DNA of 64,000 nt from Papio anubis. Its lineage: Eukaryota; Chordata; Mammalia; Primates; Cercopithecidae. Position numbers and translations under genes: made by a program. This document shows, piece by piece, positions 1 to 12,168 of the stretch; position 1 is the first letter of the stretch; every line of letters begins with the position of its first letter. The stretch spans positions 148,486,262 through 148,550,261 of the forward strand of contig NC_044978.1 of assembly GCF_008728515.1 (NCBI RefSeq). The letters are read 5' to 3'. The notes under the pieces were generated by a model that saw only the letters and a list, made by a program, of their open reading frames with translations, was not told where the DNA came from and searched no databases.

Positions 1-529
1 AACATTCTCCAAACATGAGAAATGATCAAATTTTTGTTTTCTTTTCACAGTAACATGGGTTGTTTAAATCATGTGACCTCCACAAGTCACAAAAAAATTT
101 TTGAACTCCTCCCATAAACAGAACAAAAACACAAAACCAAGAACAGAGAGGTGAAAAATCCTTCACCTTCCAGACTCCCTCAGATAAACATATTACCACT
201 CCTTTTCACTGTCACCTGGTTCTGTCCTCTCCCCTGGCCCCTCCCTGCAGTCCCAGGGACAGAGACTCTCACTTCCTGCCTCAGGTGGACTCCCCACTCT
301 TGTTCAAAAGGAACCCCCTCCATTCCATTCAGATTCATTTGGCCCCTCCCGCCCCTTGGGCTCTGAATTCACTCAAACCTCTCCAGTTCTGAAAAAGACA
401 AAGTTAGCTGCAATCCCCAGGTCTTCCCCCAGTATGGCCTTCTCCTGGAAATGCTTGGTGGCAGGTAACAGGGCTTTACCACCTGGGGTGAATCATGGGC
501 TCACGATACACTAGTTTATTCCTAGACAT

Positions 530-690
530 CCCTAATCCTCAATTTACTTATCTGCAATATGTGCAAAATAAATAGTCCCTTTTCCTCCCACAAATGTGGT
601 GAGGATTAAATAGATAACAGAAAGCACCTAATATATTTCCTGGCAGATCTTATTCAATACACATTAGCTACAAATCATAACATTTATTAC
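530..690 (+). mobile_element. MIR fragment
   Basis: CTCAATTTACTTATCTGCAA, then GTGAGGATTAAATAGAT, AAAGCACCTAATA and TTCAATACACATTAGCT are in MIR order. The remainder of 1-1227 holds no recognised gene. Confidence 0.7.
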
Positions 691-1227
691 AGTTTCTCCC
701 TAAGCCAGGTTTCTAGAAGTACTATTCAATACTAATAGTCATGTTTCTTTTATTTCTTCCCATTTGCTCCTCAACTGCAACCTGTTTTGTGCTACCTCGT
801 CTCCATTCAAACTGTACTAGCAGCGGTTACTAATGACCTTGTAATGGAGAAACCGGTACAAGTTCCTTAGTTTTTATCTTTCTAGATATCTCTGCAGTGG
901 CCAGTATGACTAACCACTCACATAATCTTGATAAACACTAGGCAACTGGTTTGGTAACCTGTTTCCCTAACTCCTCCTCTACCTTCAGAATACCCTGGAG
1001 GGAGGTGGCAGAAGGGGGTTCTGGGTTCTTATCTTTGTATCACCAGCATCCGGCACAATTCCTGACACACAAAAGATGCCCACTGCACGCTGAGAGTCCA
1101 CCTACAATCACTGTGACTAACACAAGCCTCTGTTAGGCAGAATCTTCCAACAGATGAGTATCACCTAAAGTTCTCCAGGGACCTTTAACTCCCACTGTGT
1201 TCACGCTGGAAAAGGTCCCCTACTCAC

Positions 1228-1360
1228 CCTCTATCCTCTCGCAGAGCTTGTGCAGGCCCTGCAGGGGGCAGCCCTCGCACAGCTGGGCTGGCGCCTTAGC
1301 CGTCTGCTGCACTGCGGCCACCGTGAAAGCCTGTTTCAGGGTCATCATAATTTCGTCCAC
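1228..1360 (-). CDS. TBC1D1: TBC1D1 coding exon, residues 360-403 plus first base of codon 404 (PTB2 C-terminal helix)
   Basis: This 133-bp exon begins after TTTGATTAG|GTG and ends at GAGG|GTGAGTA, leaving one base of a glycine codon to be completed by the next exon, which is outside the window. It encodes VDEIMMTLKQAFTVAAVQQ and then a cysteine-containing segment to HKLCERIE. The first half is the amphipathic C-terminal helix that closes a PTB fold. LQGLHKL has Gly (GGC) where I recall Ser in human, a single-base change. The donor is a strong consensus. The exon was found by extending from the previous exon, because its own open frame is short. Confidence 0.95.
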
Positions 1361-1576
1361 CTAATCAAAGAGAAGAGAAGTTGTAGCCACCAAAAAGTCA
1401 ACTTGAAATTAGCTGGGCTGAGATGTCAGATAATCTATGGAAAAGACTTTTTAAGCTTTTAAGAGTTTTCTGTACTACTCTTCACAGTTTGACAGATAAT
1501 AATTGGAATAACGGCTAGGATTACAGTCTGAAAATACTACAAGGATGCTCAAAGCTCTCAAAGCAGGTAAGGTAAA

Positions 1577-1938
1577 TGATATGGTTTGGCTGTGTCCCCA
1601 CCCAAATCTCATCTTGAATTGTAGCTCCCATAATTCCCACGTGTCATGGGAGGGACCCAGTGGGAGGTAATTGAATCATGGGGGTGGGTCTTTCCTGTGC
1701 TGTTCTCATGATAGTGAATAAATCTCACGAGATCTGACGGTTTTATAAAGGGCAGTTCCCCTGCACAGGCTCTCTTGCCTGCTGCCATCTAAGACGTGCC
1801 TTTGCTCCTCCTTCACCTTCCGCCATGATTGTGAGGCCTCCCCGGCCATGTGGAACTGTGTCCATTAAACCTCTTTCCTTTATAAATTACCCAGTATCGG
1901 GTATGTCTTTATTAGCAGTGTGAGAACAGACTGATACA
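1577..1938 (+). mobile_element. MaLR solo LTR (THE1/MST type), complete
   Basis: Starts TGATATGGTTTGGCTGTG and ends GAACAGACTGATACA, with a perfect 5-bp target duplication GTAAA at 1572-1576 and 1939-1943. An LTR-type AATAAA-like/ATTAAA region lies near the 3' end. It is antisense to TBC1D1 and carries no internal retroviral genes. Confidence 0.93.
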
Positions 1939-2249
1939 GTAAAAACTAAAAATACAAACTACTGAGAAAAAAGGCAAACTCCTTTGATCAGACATCTAAA
2001 ATGACACTGTAAAATGCTAGACCAGAGGGTGACACTGAGCAAGTTCTTCTGAAATAAAAAATATAAAATGCACACCCAATTAAGCTTCAGATGTGTATTA
2101 GCTACTTACTAAATAGTCATAAGTAAATAACTAAAGACAAATAATGATATGTCAATGACTATCTGGTTTTCCTAAGGACAGAAAAATCAGTGGAGCTAAA
2201 ATTCCTTGTAAAGAAGGTTCCAAGGTAAGAATTGGTTGTCCTCTCTCAC

Positions 2250-2354
2250 CAGAGCCTCATTTGCGCACTGAAACACGTAACAGACAAAATGAAAGCCGCC
2301 ACCTCCAGAAGACTCCCGGCAGATAAATCCAAAGTGGTCCACATGTCTGATGCC
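2250..2354 (-). CDS. TBC1D1: TBC1D1 coding exon, residues 325-359 (PTB2)
   Basis: This 105-bp phase 0/0 exon encodes GIRHVDHFGFICRE, then a SSGGGG turn, then FHFVCYVFQCANEAL. The acceptor is CTTGGACAG|GGC and the donor CTG|GTGAGAG. It forms the core strands of PTB2, and the FHFVCYVFQC strand is typical of PTB domains. Ala at CANEAL replaces a Thr that I recall in human. Residues read past CTG (V-R-E-D) are intron and not protein. The downstream exon supplies V360. Confidence 0.95.
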
Positions 2355-2440
2355 CTGTCCAAGGGAGAGAATGAGATGTTCAGGTGTAACTAGAAGACGC
2401 ACCATCATCAGAAATGCACCTCAAGATTTACACAGCACAA

Positions 2441-2747
2441 TTTTATTTTATTTTACTTTTTATTATTTTTTTGGGACAGAGTTTCACTCTTTTTGCCCAG
2501 GCTTGTGTACAATGGCGCAATCTCAGCTCACTGCAACCTCTGCCTCCAGGGTTCAAGTGATTCTCGTGCCTCGGCCTCCTGAGTAGCTGGGATTACAGGC
2601 GCCCACCACCACACCCAGCTAATTTTTGTATTTTTAGTAGATATGGTGTTTCACCATGTTGGTCTCAAACTCCTGACCTCAGGTGATCCACCCGCCTCAA
2701 CCTCCCAAAGTGCTAGGATTACAGGCGTGAGCCACTGCGCCTGGCCT
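2441..2747 (-). mobile_element. Alu
   Basis: T-rich start, then TTTCACTCTTTTTGCCCAGG and an end at GCCACTGCGCCTGGCC. Likely target repeat GCACA(A/C)TTTTA. Confidence 0.96.
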
Positions 2748-4430
2748 AGAGAGCACACTTTTAAAGAGCACTAGAAAATTACTATTTTCTCTGATATTTT
2801 AAAATTTCAAAAAGTCTAAAAACATCTCAAATAAAGGTTGTTTACTAGAATGTTCCTTTGATTACCCCCACAACAATAAGAGAACTAAGATCTGAAAATT
2901 CAAGTTTTCATGCTCATTTTAGTATTCGATTGTTGTTTTGTTTGAGACCTAGGTATTAAAGAACAAAAACCACTCAAAAAATCAAAGGCAGACCAGAGAT
3001 TCATGAATAAACACAACTACGCACATACACACATGTACGTGCATGCATGCACACACACCTAAAGGTTAAAAAAATATTTAAAATATATTTGTACTCCTAA
3101 AATAAATAGGTAAATATTGAAGTGAACTGGAATAAAGAAAGAGTCAAAAATTATATGCATGCAGAGTAGAGGAGCTTTTAAACATATTAGGCCAAGGCTC
3201 TACCATAGAATCATAAGAGCTATTTTTAATAAATATTAATATGTAAACATGTTTTAAAATCATCAGCTATCAGAGGCACCTTAATACAGATAAAACATCT
3301 GCCATAAATATTAATACATCAATGTATTCTGAAAGCATCAGCATGCAGAGATGTGCGTGCTGATAGCTTAATGTTCAGGTAATCATATAAACTTGTAAGC
3401 TATACTCTTGGAAATGATAAAGCTATCACACAAAAATGTAAACATTTAACATTAATATTCAACAGAAACAGCAGCAAATCAGGATAAAAACTCTATGGGT
3501 AATCTTACTTTCAGGCCAAATATTTTCCAATAAATGAGCAATCATCGACATGCTTTGCCATCTCAATTAACATTCTCCAATAGCAAGTTAAGCATAAGCT
3601 AGAGGCTACAACTTAAGGAAATATGAGTTAGAAAAGCTTTTTCTTTGTCAATGGTTCCCTATTTAATCTATAGAGAACATTCTTTATTTTCACATTTTGC
3701 AGAAAAGTCCCTTTTGAATATTTAAGTAGATCACATTATAAATCAACACTGACATTTTCATATTTTATCAATTATGAAAATGAAAAATCCAGAGTTTAAA
3801 AAAAATAAGCAAACATAACCTTAAGTGATCTCATATTTGTTAGGAAGATCCTGAGTAAAACTGACATAGCTAATCTTAATTGATAGATTCTTCCAAAATC
3901 TCTCTATGAAAAAAACACCTGGAAGATAATCAAGAAAAAAGTTTTCAAGTAGACACTGTACTTTGAGTAGAACATTCTCAAAGATAAGCACTATCTATAT
4001 TTGAAGAGAGAAGAAATACTGATAATTGGTACCCCAAAAGTTATAAATTTTTGTAAAGTAGAAACATATCTAATAAAAAGACACACTTGTATGAAATGTG
4101 TAAATATATATGTGTAATATGCACAAAGACACATCCACATGCATCTGGAAGTCATGACTGTGGACGATTACTACCAATAACTGAGAAAATTAAAAGTAGA
4201 TCTATTTTGTCCATTAGTGTTGCTAAGAGCAAATTTCTTAATTTCAAAATTATATTCATAATTTACCTTAACATACCAAAGCAAAGAAGAAAAGCGAAAC
4301 ACAAATTAAGTACAGTACTTAGAAAACATACACCCTGTAACCTTTAGCATTTCTGTTACATGACAGATATTACAGAAATCCATTTAAAAATTCCATTGCA
4401 ATTGAATTTAAAAAACCCATCTCCATTTAC
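2748..4430. other. Intron, no gene recognised
   Basis: A+T-rich, Alu-free 1.7 kb between two TBC1D1 exons. Contains the CA tract near 3 kb. Small frames near 4.1 kb have no recognised similarity. Confidence 0.7.
3010..3060. repeat. Interrupted (CA)n/purine-pyrimidine tract
   Basis: CACATACACACATGTACGTG then GCATGCATGCACACACAC: alternating purine-pyrimidine with Z-DNA potential. Confidence 0.8.
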
Positions 4431-4520
4431 CTGAGAGCAAAAGGATATCTCCTTAAAATTTTTCTCCAATGCTATTTTTTTGGTGTCAGGACTGATGAGG
4501 TAAACTTCAGACTGGCCAAT
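4431..4520 (-). CDS. TBC1D1: TBC1D1 coding exon, residues 295-324 (PTB2)
   Basis: This 90-bp phase 0/0 exon encodes 30 residues, from IGQSEVYLIS through NFKEISFCSQ. The acceptor reads TTTTAAG|ATT and the donor CAG|GTAAATG. It continues directly from LFT of the upstream exon and into GIRHVDHF of the next, matching the order in TBC1D1. It lies inside the second PTB domain, and the alternating hydrophobic stretch EVYLI is consistent with a beta strand. No substitution relative to remembered human protein was noticed. The exon is too short to stand out by length, so identification rests on exact sequence recognition and the fit of both splice sites. Confidence 0.95.
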
Positions 4521-5879
4521 CTTAAAAGACAAACAAAAAAAATCTAGCTTTTCAAACTTTCTCATTTTATGACCTATAAAAATAAAGAATAAAAGGGGCA
4601 AGCTCCTATAAAATTCTGACTCTATCACTGTAGAAATCATTTCAAAGGTTCCCTCTTATCCTCTGGATTTCAGGTCACACTGGACATCTGTTAGTGCCTT
4701 CACCTACATAAGACAGCAGTCTTCCTTGAGATGAAAGAACCGGATATCCAAAAGTTAGCAACAGGCCTCAAGATCCACACATCCCCTAAAAACTGAGGTC
4801 TTCACATAAGTGAACCTTCCAGAAAACAGAATCTACTCTTTGAAAGCTTCCAAGATACTTTGGAAATGATTTCTACTGACAAGTCTTTTTAAATTGTTGT
4901 TAAAATAATCTACCATTTGTATAGTACATATCACATGTGAGGCATTCACATACACTAGTGACCGGACCTTTTCAAGTTAGAGTATGAGCATCAATTACAA
5001 TCCTCTTACTGCCTTGGGACATGCTAATAGACACGCATTTTAGGAGACTGTTGTGTTGCAATACTCATCCTACTGTGTGTGCACATGCCCCTGCAAGCTA
5101 TGAAAGCCTGCCTTTTAGACTCCATGTCTCCGAAGCGCTAAGCTTCTTGGGTTTCAGTGTATGTTGGTTTCTATAGCTCTAGTTTCTCCTCAGGACCAAT
5201 AAGTCAGTGGTCACATCCTGATGCTGCCACTCTAACTCCCAGACCCATCTCCTCCTCTAAACCCTCTACGTTTTGATGTTAAAGACAAACCAGATACACA
5301 AGCTTGTTAGAAACTGGGATGTAAGTCAAAGGGAATTATATTCTCAGTGAGGGAGCCCAAGAAACGTGCATTCTGTTTGGGGCATGGACTTTGCACTCTG
5401 AATTGTTTTTGCACACTTACTGTTTCTGAACTGTATTTCAGCCAGTAGAGAGTGGCAGGTAGCCTTTTACTCTCATCCCTCCATGGAGACCAAGGATGAT
5501 GAAAAACTAATTCATTTTTAACATGCAACATCTTTCTAAATTAGACTGTGTCTCTCTCTAGAGTAGGAGCCAACACAATATCCTCCTTATTTGTAAACAA
5601 CCAATAAATACCTATTTGGAGTATGTTTAGCCTCTTTACAAGTCACTGTCTTTACCTACATAGTGAAGACAGTCCTTACTTGTTTTTAAAAATAACCTTT
5701 GAAAATCTCATAAGGTGAGAGGCTCCAAGACATTATTATTTGGCTGTGGCTGGGTTGTAAAGAGCAAGTCAGAATCTAAAGTTGGGTGGGGCTCCTGAGA
5801 TCCCTCTCCTTCCCCATGGCATCCAAAGGATTATACATCCCATTAATTTGACTTTCTGCATGTCTGTCCCTTCCACTCC

Positions 5880-6480
5880 CACTGCACTTCACAACCCTAC
5901 TATCTCTCACCTGGACTACCACAACAGCTTCACTCCCCTCCCCACCCTACTCTTGCCCTCCCCCAAGTATCCTGGCTCTGTAGCCAAAGATATTTCACAC
6001 TGTGTTTTAAAGCATGCAGTGACTGCCCACTCCTTTCAGGATAAAAACCAAACCCTGACCGAGACCCATAAAGTTGTGCCTAATGAACATAACTTTCGTG
6101 GGGCTGCCTCCAGCCCCAGCCCCATCTCTACGCACCATCCTTCCTTGTTTTCAGTGCAGCCATCCGGACTTATTTCTCACCCAACAGGTGTCTACAGAGC
6201 ACAGCTGTGCTCTAGGCACTAGCAACAACAACAGTGAACAGAGACATGAAAATCCATGCCCTCTTGAAGCCTATCTTCTTGGGGGCATGTGGGACATAAA
6301 ATGTTTTACTTGTTTATTTGTAATTGTATCAAATGGTAAAAGTGCTATGGAGAAAAATAAAGCAAAAAACCTGGAAGTGAGGTTGCTACTGGCCTTACTG
6401 ATACAATTATTCCTCCATGTCAACATTTCAGCAGAGACCTAGAGGAAGCAAGAGGAGGTAAGACCGCAACAACTGAGGGA
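5880..6480 (+). mobile_element. Old LINE sequence (L2-like, then L1M 3'UTR-like)
   Basis: AGTGACTGCCCACTCCTTTC, GGATAAAAACCAAACCCTGA and similar pieces resemble L2. From about 6180, TGTCTACAGAGCACAGCTGT, CTAGGCACTAGCAACAACAA and AAAAGTGCTATGGAGAAAAA resemble an old L1 3'UTR. Families from memory. Confidence 0.5.
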
Positions 6481-6629
6481 AGAATGCTAAGCAAAGGGGG
6501 CACTCAGGCCTCCGGGATTCTCCAGGCACCAGGCGCCATCCCTGCCTTTAGGACCTTCTCATCTGCTGCTCTATGAGCCCAGAAGACCTTCCCAGGTGGC
6601 CACAACGAAATCTTATGTTAGGTGAAAAT

Positions 6630-6870
6630 CACTTTCTCAAAGAAGCCTTTCCCGATTACCCTGGGAAATGCTCTCAGGCATCCTGTACCTCTCCTCCACA
6701 GCATTTACCACAATTATAATTAGATAATTATTTGTGCACTCAGTTGCCTGTCTCCTTTACTGGAATCTAAATTCCATGTGGGCAGAGACCATACTTGTCT
6801 TGTTCACGGTTGCATTTCCAGCATGTGGCAAGGGACGTTAGCACAGCAGTCAGTTAGTACTTATAAATAA
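6630..6870 (+). mobile_element. L2 3' end
   Basis: GGAATCTAAATTCCATGTGGGCAGAGACC, CTTGTTCACGGTTGCATTTC and an AATAAATGCAG end are characteristic of L2. Confidence 0.75.
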
Positions 6871-7923
6871 ATGCAGGGAGCAGCTTTCTCAATGTCACCA
6901 AGGAAGTTTTTTTAAAATACAGAGATCACAAATTAAAGCACAAATCTGACTACTCTTTTCGGTACACTAGATTAATGGTCAAAAGATGAAAACCTCAGCC
7001 CTATTTACCCTTGGGTGCACCTCCTTGGTTTTAAACCTGCACACATCCACACTTCACTAACCTAGGTAGCCGGTTTTTTACCCCCTGGCCATCTCACTTG
7101 TGTCCTAAATTAGACACAAAAAGGGGACTTTATATTTAAGGTAATTTTGTTCTCTACAGAATGTCAGTCAGCATTAAGCCACAGAGGAGGCCAAGGAAAA
7201 AACTAGCTCCTCCATTGTCAGAGACGGGCTCGCTGCTGGGACAGCTCCACACCTCATCCATTCAGACCGGGGGGACTCCCAGGGAGGGCACACCCACTCA
7301 GAAGAGCCCAGGTCAGCATGGAACCAGGAACCCCACCCACCTGGGACAGCCACCCCCATCCAGTCCTTTTCTAGCATTTGGCTGTCAATTTAACTTTTTT
7401 TCTTATTTAAAAAAAAAAAAAAAGCAAGCAATTGGCTACATTAACATTTCATTTTGGGTATAAATTTCAAATATAATGTCACTCACAAAGCCACTCATCC
7501 TAATTAGCAAAGGGTAAATGTTTCATAAATAAAAATATTAATAGTAGAGAGGGTGTTTTCCAACTAAAAGATTCTGTTGAAATATATCCTCTGAAATTCA
7601 TATTTATTTTTAAAATCTCTCTGCTGGCTTTATTTACACGTTTTCACTGTTCTTTCCACACTGAAAAGGTGTCTTTATAATTACGAGGTGAAATAAAAAT
7701 GACACATGGGCACGAGATGGATCTCTGTTTCTCCCTGATGACTGTAAAGGCTTATGGCTAAAGGAAGGATCTTATCCTAAGAATAGAATTGTTCAGCATG
7801 AAAATATATGGATTCACACATAAATCAAAAGCAACTGACTAAGAATCTTCACTCCGTAAAGGAGATTTTCTCTTGAACGCGTACGGCACACTGGGGCTGT
7901 GCACGAGCTGGGTGGTATTTTAC

Positions 7924-8388
7924 CGTGAAGAGCATAGTTCGATTTTCCTCGATATCTGTGGGCTGCACAATATTGTGTCCGCTAATGAGGTGGTTCTCAA
8001 TGTCGCTCTCCTCGAAGGAGCTGAAGAAGCCGCTGCTTCGGAGACCCCCATCCTGCAGCTCCTTCCTAAAGGCCAGAGAGCGCAGGCCAGGCTGGGAGAA
8101 AGACTTGCGCATGGGCCTGCGCCCAGGCTCCTGGCTCCACGTGGGCGCGGCATGGGGCGGGGCGGGGCGGGGGCTCTCGGACCCCAGGCTGCCGCTGACG
8201 TGATTGAACTTCTCGATGCACTCGTCGATCAAGGCTGGCGGAGCCTTCTTGTGCGCCACTGTCACGCGGCCGCAGAAGAGCACCTCGAACTTCTTGGAAA
8301 ACGTGTCATCGAACTCAGAAGGGCAGTGCAGCTCCTCCTGCCGGGCGATCTTCCCCGCCTGACGGATGGAGCTGATGATCTCAGGCAC
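7924..8388 (-). CDS. TBC1D1: TBC1D1 coding exon, residues 140-294 (PTB1 end, AMPK site, PTB2 start)
   Basis: This 465-bp exon is phase 0 at both ends. The acceptor is a pyrimidine-rich CCCTCTCCCGGCAG followed by GTG (V140); the donor is ACG|GTAAAA after LFT. It encodes VPEIISSIRQ at the start and NRTMLFT at the end. The first part finishes the first phosphotyrosine-binding domain. The middle is a proline/serine-rich linker containing MRKSFSQPGL. By numbering the two serines of SFS are Ser235 and Ser237, with the Ser237 codon at 8095-8097. The site fits the AMPK consensus (Met at -5, Arg/Lys at -4/-3, Leu at +4) and a 14-3-3 mode-1 site once phosphorylated. The last ~50 residues begin PTB2. 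Compared with human TBC1D1 as I remember it, four linker residues differ (L, A, W and G in the segment SGSLGS to EPGRR), with no length change. The exon is G+C-rich, and long open frames on the opposite strand are shadows. Confidence 0.96.
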
Positions 8389-9790
8389 CTGCCGGGAGAG
8401 GGAAGAGTGTTATTTGGAACATGCAGTGTGGCTGGCACTCACGGAATGAACGCACCATGCTCTCTCGGGGCGCACTGCTGGCTACTCCACTGCGGAGCAC
8501 TGGAGGAGGAACCCACAGCAGGGGACTAGGAATGTCTTCCCATGGGAGGTGAACACACAGCTTACACAGAGAAGAGAAGGGGGACACTTACGAAGTACCT
8601 CTTACAGGCCAAGGGCTGCGCTAGAGGATTTACATGCCCACAGCATCCTGCAAGGTTCAACCACCAGCCCCGGGACACAAACAGCCCAACCTAGCAGGCC
8701 TTGGATTCAAGCCCAGGTTGGTCCCACTCCAAAGCTAAAGGTCCCCTCTGGAGAAGCTGTGGCCTCCCAGAGAAGTCTGTCTCCAACGTGGTTCACAAAA
8801 CATGACTCAATTATTCTAGATCTCATGGCAGTATACTTTGGAAAGTCTTCTTTAATAAATGGTGGGATGAAGACGACAAAGGCTCTGCAATTATCCATAA
8901 ATTATTTATTCAAATCCCAGCACCATTATTTCCTTCCATGACAACTCAGTCCTATATTTCCTAGCAGGTGAATAGTGACTAGTATGTCAACAAACCTAGG
9001 AGGTTTTAATCAAGGAGTGAGCAACTCATGACTAATATTATCACAGCAAATATGCTCACCAGGGCTTCTTCACAAGGAGACTATAAAGCTTTTGGTTTCT
9101 AATGTTTAAAATCATGATTAAAAGAATCTACTAAAAGATCTCATCTGCCATGGTGTTGTCCCTACTGCTACATCCTCTCATCATTAACCTCTGAGAAGGT
9201 TCTTCAAAGCAGCATTAGACATAAAGATGAATCCGCATGGCAGTGAATGAACAGCTGTGCAACTGCTCAGATGATGGACAGCCACAACACTAATATTTGT
9301 GGCCAGGCATGGAGTTAAACAAGGCTAAGGCAGTCATAAATTTAATCTTCAAAAGGGCCTACTTTTTGTTACAACCTAACACCTAAACCAATTTTTTCCA
9401 TTTTTCTATGTAAGGAAAATTCAATTTAAGGCCCAATACCCACAGGCCCAATGTCTTTTTAACAACATTATAGAGAAATGTTAAAAATCCCCTTTCCAAT
9501 TCAGGTCAAAGGAGTAAAGGAGTAAATACAGTAAAGGAGGTGGTTTTAAATGTTAAGAGTATCCTTATATTCAGTGTTCATGACATAATTCCCAAACCCA
9601 ATGACTCGAAAGATTTTTCTCTTTGTGATTTCATATCAAATACACCTTAAAGATCTCTCTGCCATAAAGATTATGATCTATCCTTTCAAGGTATTTTATC
9701 TACAAAGAGTCAAAAATCTTTAGGAAAGTTTTATATTTTAAAGAATTGATTCCTGATGAGACCTAAATGATTTTAAAAGCCAAAATTTCA
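8389..9790. other. Intron next to the V140 exon, no gene recognised
   Basis: No recognised repeat of any length. The 130-codon + frame at 8549-8941 is not a recognised protein. Confidence 0.6.
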
Positions 9791-10094
9791 GCCAGCCGTG
9801 GTGGCTCACGCCTGTAATCCCAGCACTTTGGGAGGCCAAGACGGGCAGATCATGAGGTCACGAGTTTGAGACCAGCCTGGCCAACATTGTGAAACCCCAT
9901 CTCTACTAAAAATACAAAAAATTAGCTGGGCGTGTTTAGCTGGGCGTGGGGGTGGGTGCCTGTAATCCTAGCTGCTTGGGAGGCCTCAGCAGGAGAACTG
10001 CTTGAACCTGGGAGGTGGAGGTTGCAGTGAGCCGAGATTGCGCCACTGGACTCCAGCCTGGGTGACAGCGTGAGACTCTGTCTCAAAAAAAAAT
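9791..10094 (+). mobile_element. Alu with small internal duplication
   Basis: GCCAGCCGTGGTGGCTCACG to A-tail. The target duplication AGCCAAAATTTCA is perfect (9778-9790, 10095-10107). The motif TTAGCTGGGCGTG is duplicated near 9922-9950. Confidence 0.97.
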
Positions 10095-10320
10095 AGCCAA
10101 AATTTCAACAGGTCAAGCATCTGTCTGCACTTAGCACTCGCTTGGTTATAGCCCACTTTTATACTGCCAAATAATCATACATCACGCAGAGGCCTAAAAA
10201 CTGCTGGTCAATTATAAAAAGAAGACAGGACAGAGAGAAGAGAAAATAGGAAGTCTAGGTTTCATTCACATCTTTGCCAATGGTTCACAACAGAAGCCTG
10301 GTAAAAACTTAGCCACAGTT

Positions 10321-10635
10321 AGACTGGGCATGTTAGTGCACGCCTGTAAATCCCAGCACCTTGGGAGGCCAAGGCAGGCGGATCACTTGAGCTCAGGAGT
10401 TCAAGACCAGCCTGGGCAAAATGGCGAGACCTCGTCTCCACACAAAATACAAAAATGAGTCAGCCAAGGTGGTGTGCGCCTGCAGTCCCTGCTACTCAGG
10501 AAGCTGAGGCAGGAGGATTGCTGGAGCCCAGGAGATGGAGGCTGCAGTGAGCCAAGATGGTACCACTGCACTCCAGCCTGGGTGACAGACCCTGTCTCAA
10601 AACAAAACAAAAACAACAACAACAACAACAACAAA
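10321..10635 (+). mobile_element. Alu (older, with (CAA)n tail)
   Basis: GACTGGGCATGTTAGTGCAC start and a tail of AAAACAAAACAAAAACAAC repeats. Confidence 0.95.
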
Positions 10636-10695
10636 GCCATAGTGACTCTCCAAAAAAGAATTTATAAGATTTTCCTGGTAAAAGTGATTTCTGTA

Positions 10696-10988
10696 GGCCG
10701 GGCGCGGTGGCTCACGCCTGTAATCCCAGCACTTTGGGAGGCCGAGGCGGGTGGATCACGAGGTCAGGAGATCGAGACCATCCTGGCTAACATGGTAAAA
10801 CCCCGTCTCTACTAAAAATACAAAAAACTAGCCGGGCGTGGTGGCGGGCGCCTGTAGTCCCAGCTATTCGGAGGCTGAGGCGGGAGAATGGCGTGAACCC
10901 GGGAGGTGGAGCTTGCAGTGAGCCGAGATCGCGCCACCGCACTCCAGCCTGGGCTACAGAGCGAGACTCCGTCTCAAAAAAAAAAAAA
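10696..10988 (+). mobile_element. AluY-like, young
   Basis: Near-consensus GGCCGGGCGCGGTGGCTCAC with a perfect 15-bp target duplication AAAGTGATTTCTGTA at 10681-10695 and 10989-11003. High CpG retention suggests recent insertion. Confidence 0.98.
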
Positions 10989-11865
10989 AAAGTGATTTCT
11001 GTAAAGAACATTTGTCAAACAAAAATAATCAATTTATACAAGAACCCTGCCACTCTTCTAAGCAAGTATATAAGATTATTTTAACAAGTCATGTGACTCT
11101 TCCCAATTACTAACCCCACTCTGAACAGAAAATTCAAACCTCATTCAGTCCTCTGAGGCTTATGAAAATACCTGACGTTTCTACATGCTGCGTCTTCCGC
11201 TGCATCTGAAGTGAGCGGTGATGTCTTTCATTATATATCAAAAGGGAGAGAAAATGTGTGAAGTCACATAATTTACTGGTGACTCAGTAGGAAATGGTAC
11301 AAACAAAAAGACGATACAAAGTAGATCACTTGACTGTTCCCTGGATTCCCAGGGTCAGAAGAAACTGAAGAATACATCATAACTTGGTCACGATAGAGGC
11401 TGTGATAGTTTTTCCAAGGACCAATCTCTCCTATCCTTTTCTCACAATCTTAAAAAGACATACTTTAGTCAAAGACCAAAGTCTCTCTCTCCTTGCTCTG
11501 GTAAGTTTTAGTATTCAGGCACAATTGAGCTCAAGGTTCTCACGCTCAGGGTAAGGTGTGCCCTGTCATTCAGAAGCACCAAGAAGTTATGCGTAATACA
11601 GATATAAAGGAGATAACTGAGGTCTAAAAACAAAAATCATTGGGATCCTGATCAGAAGACTAACAATTTCAGAACATTTGAAGGCAAAGGGCATACTGCC
11701 AAATATAGTTTCAACAACAAATTGCAAATAATTAAAAAAACCTAATGCCATTTAAACATTACTTTAAGTTAGTCAAGTATACTAAGAGACTAAAGAAAAA
11801 ACGGGTTCTACCTGTGTGTAAGTTTATAAAACCCTCTACCAGAACGGACCTGGAGCACTGTTTTC

Positions 11866-12168
11866 TTTTCCTCTTTCTTTTTTTGGGACGGAGTTTCGCT
11901 TTTGTTGCCCAGGCTGGAGTGCAATGGCGCAATCTCGGCTCACTGCAACCTCTGCACCCCAGGTTCAAGCAATTCTCCTGCCTCGGCCTCCTGAGTAGCT
12001 GGGATTATAGGCATGTGCCACCACACTCGGCTAATTTTGTATTTTTTCAGTAGAGATGGGGTTTCTCCGTGTTGGTCAGGCTGGTCTTGAACTCCTGCCC
12101 TCAGGTGATTCACCAGCCTCGGCCTCCTAAAGTGGTGGGATTACAGGCTTGAGCCACCGCGCCCGGCC
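11866..12168 (-). mobile_element. Alu
   Basis: T/C-rich tail then GGGACGGAGTTTCGCTTTTG, ending CGCGCCCGGCC. Target repeats GGAGCACTGTTTTCT / GGGGCACTATTTTCT. Confidence 0.97.

Larger units (their letters stand above)
4521..7923. other. Intron, old LINE remnants only
   Basis: Apart from the L2/L1M pieces listed, no gene was recognised. An A13 tract is at about 7411-7423. The 100-codon + frame at 7161-7463 runs through the A tract and matches nothing I know. Confidence 0.65.

Noticed and set aside
5782..6442. Overlapping 146- and 122-codon + frames
   Set aside because: They lie in old LINE-like sequence, with no recognised domain and no splice or promoter support.
7873..8529. 218-codon open frame on the + strand opposite the V140 exon
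   Set aside because: Antisense shadow of a G+C-rich coding exon. It runs past both splice sites and resembles no known protein.
10401..11011. Many frames with Alu-type peptides (for example SPRLECSGAISAHCNL) here and at each Alu
   Set aside because: Translations of Alu repeats, not genes.
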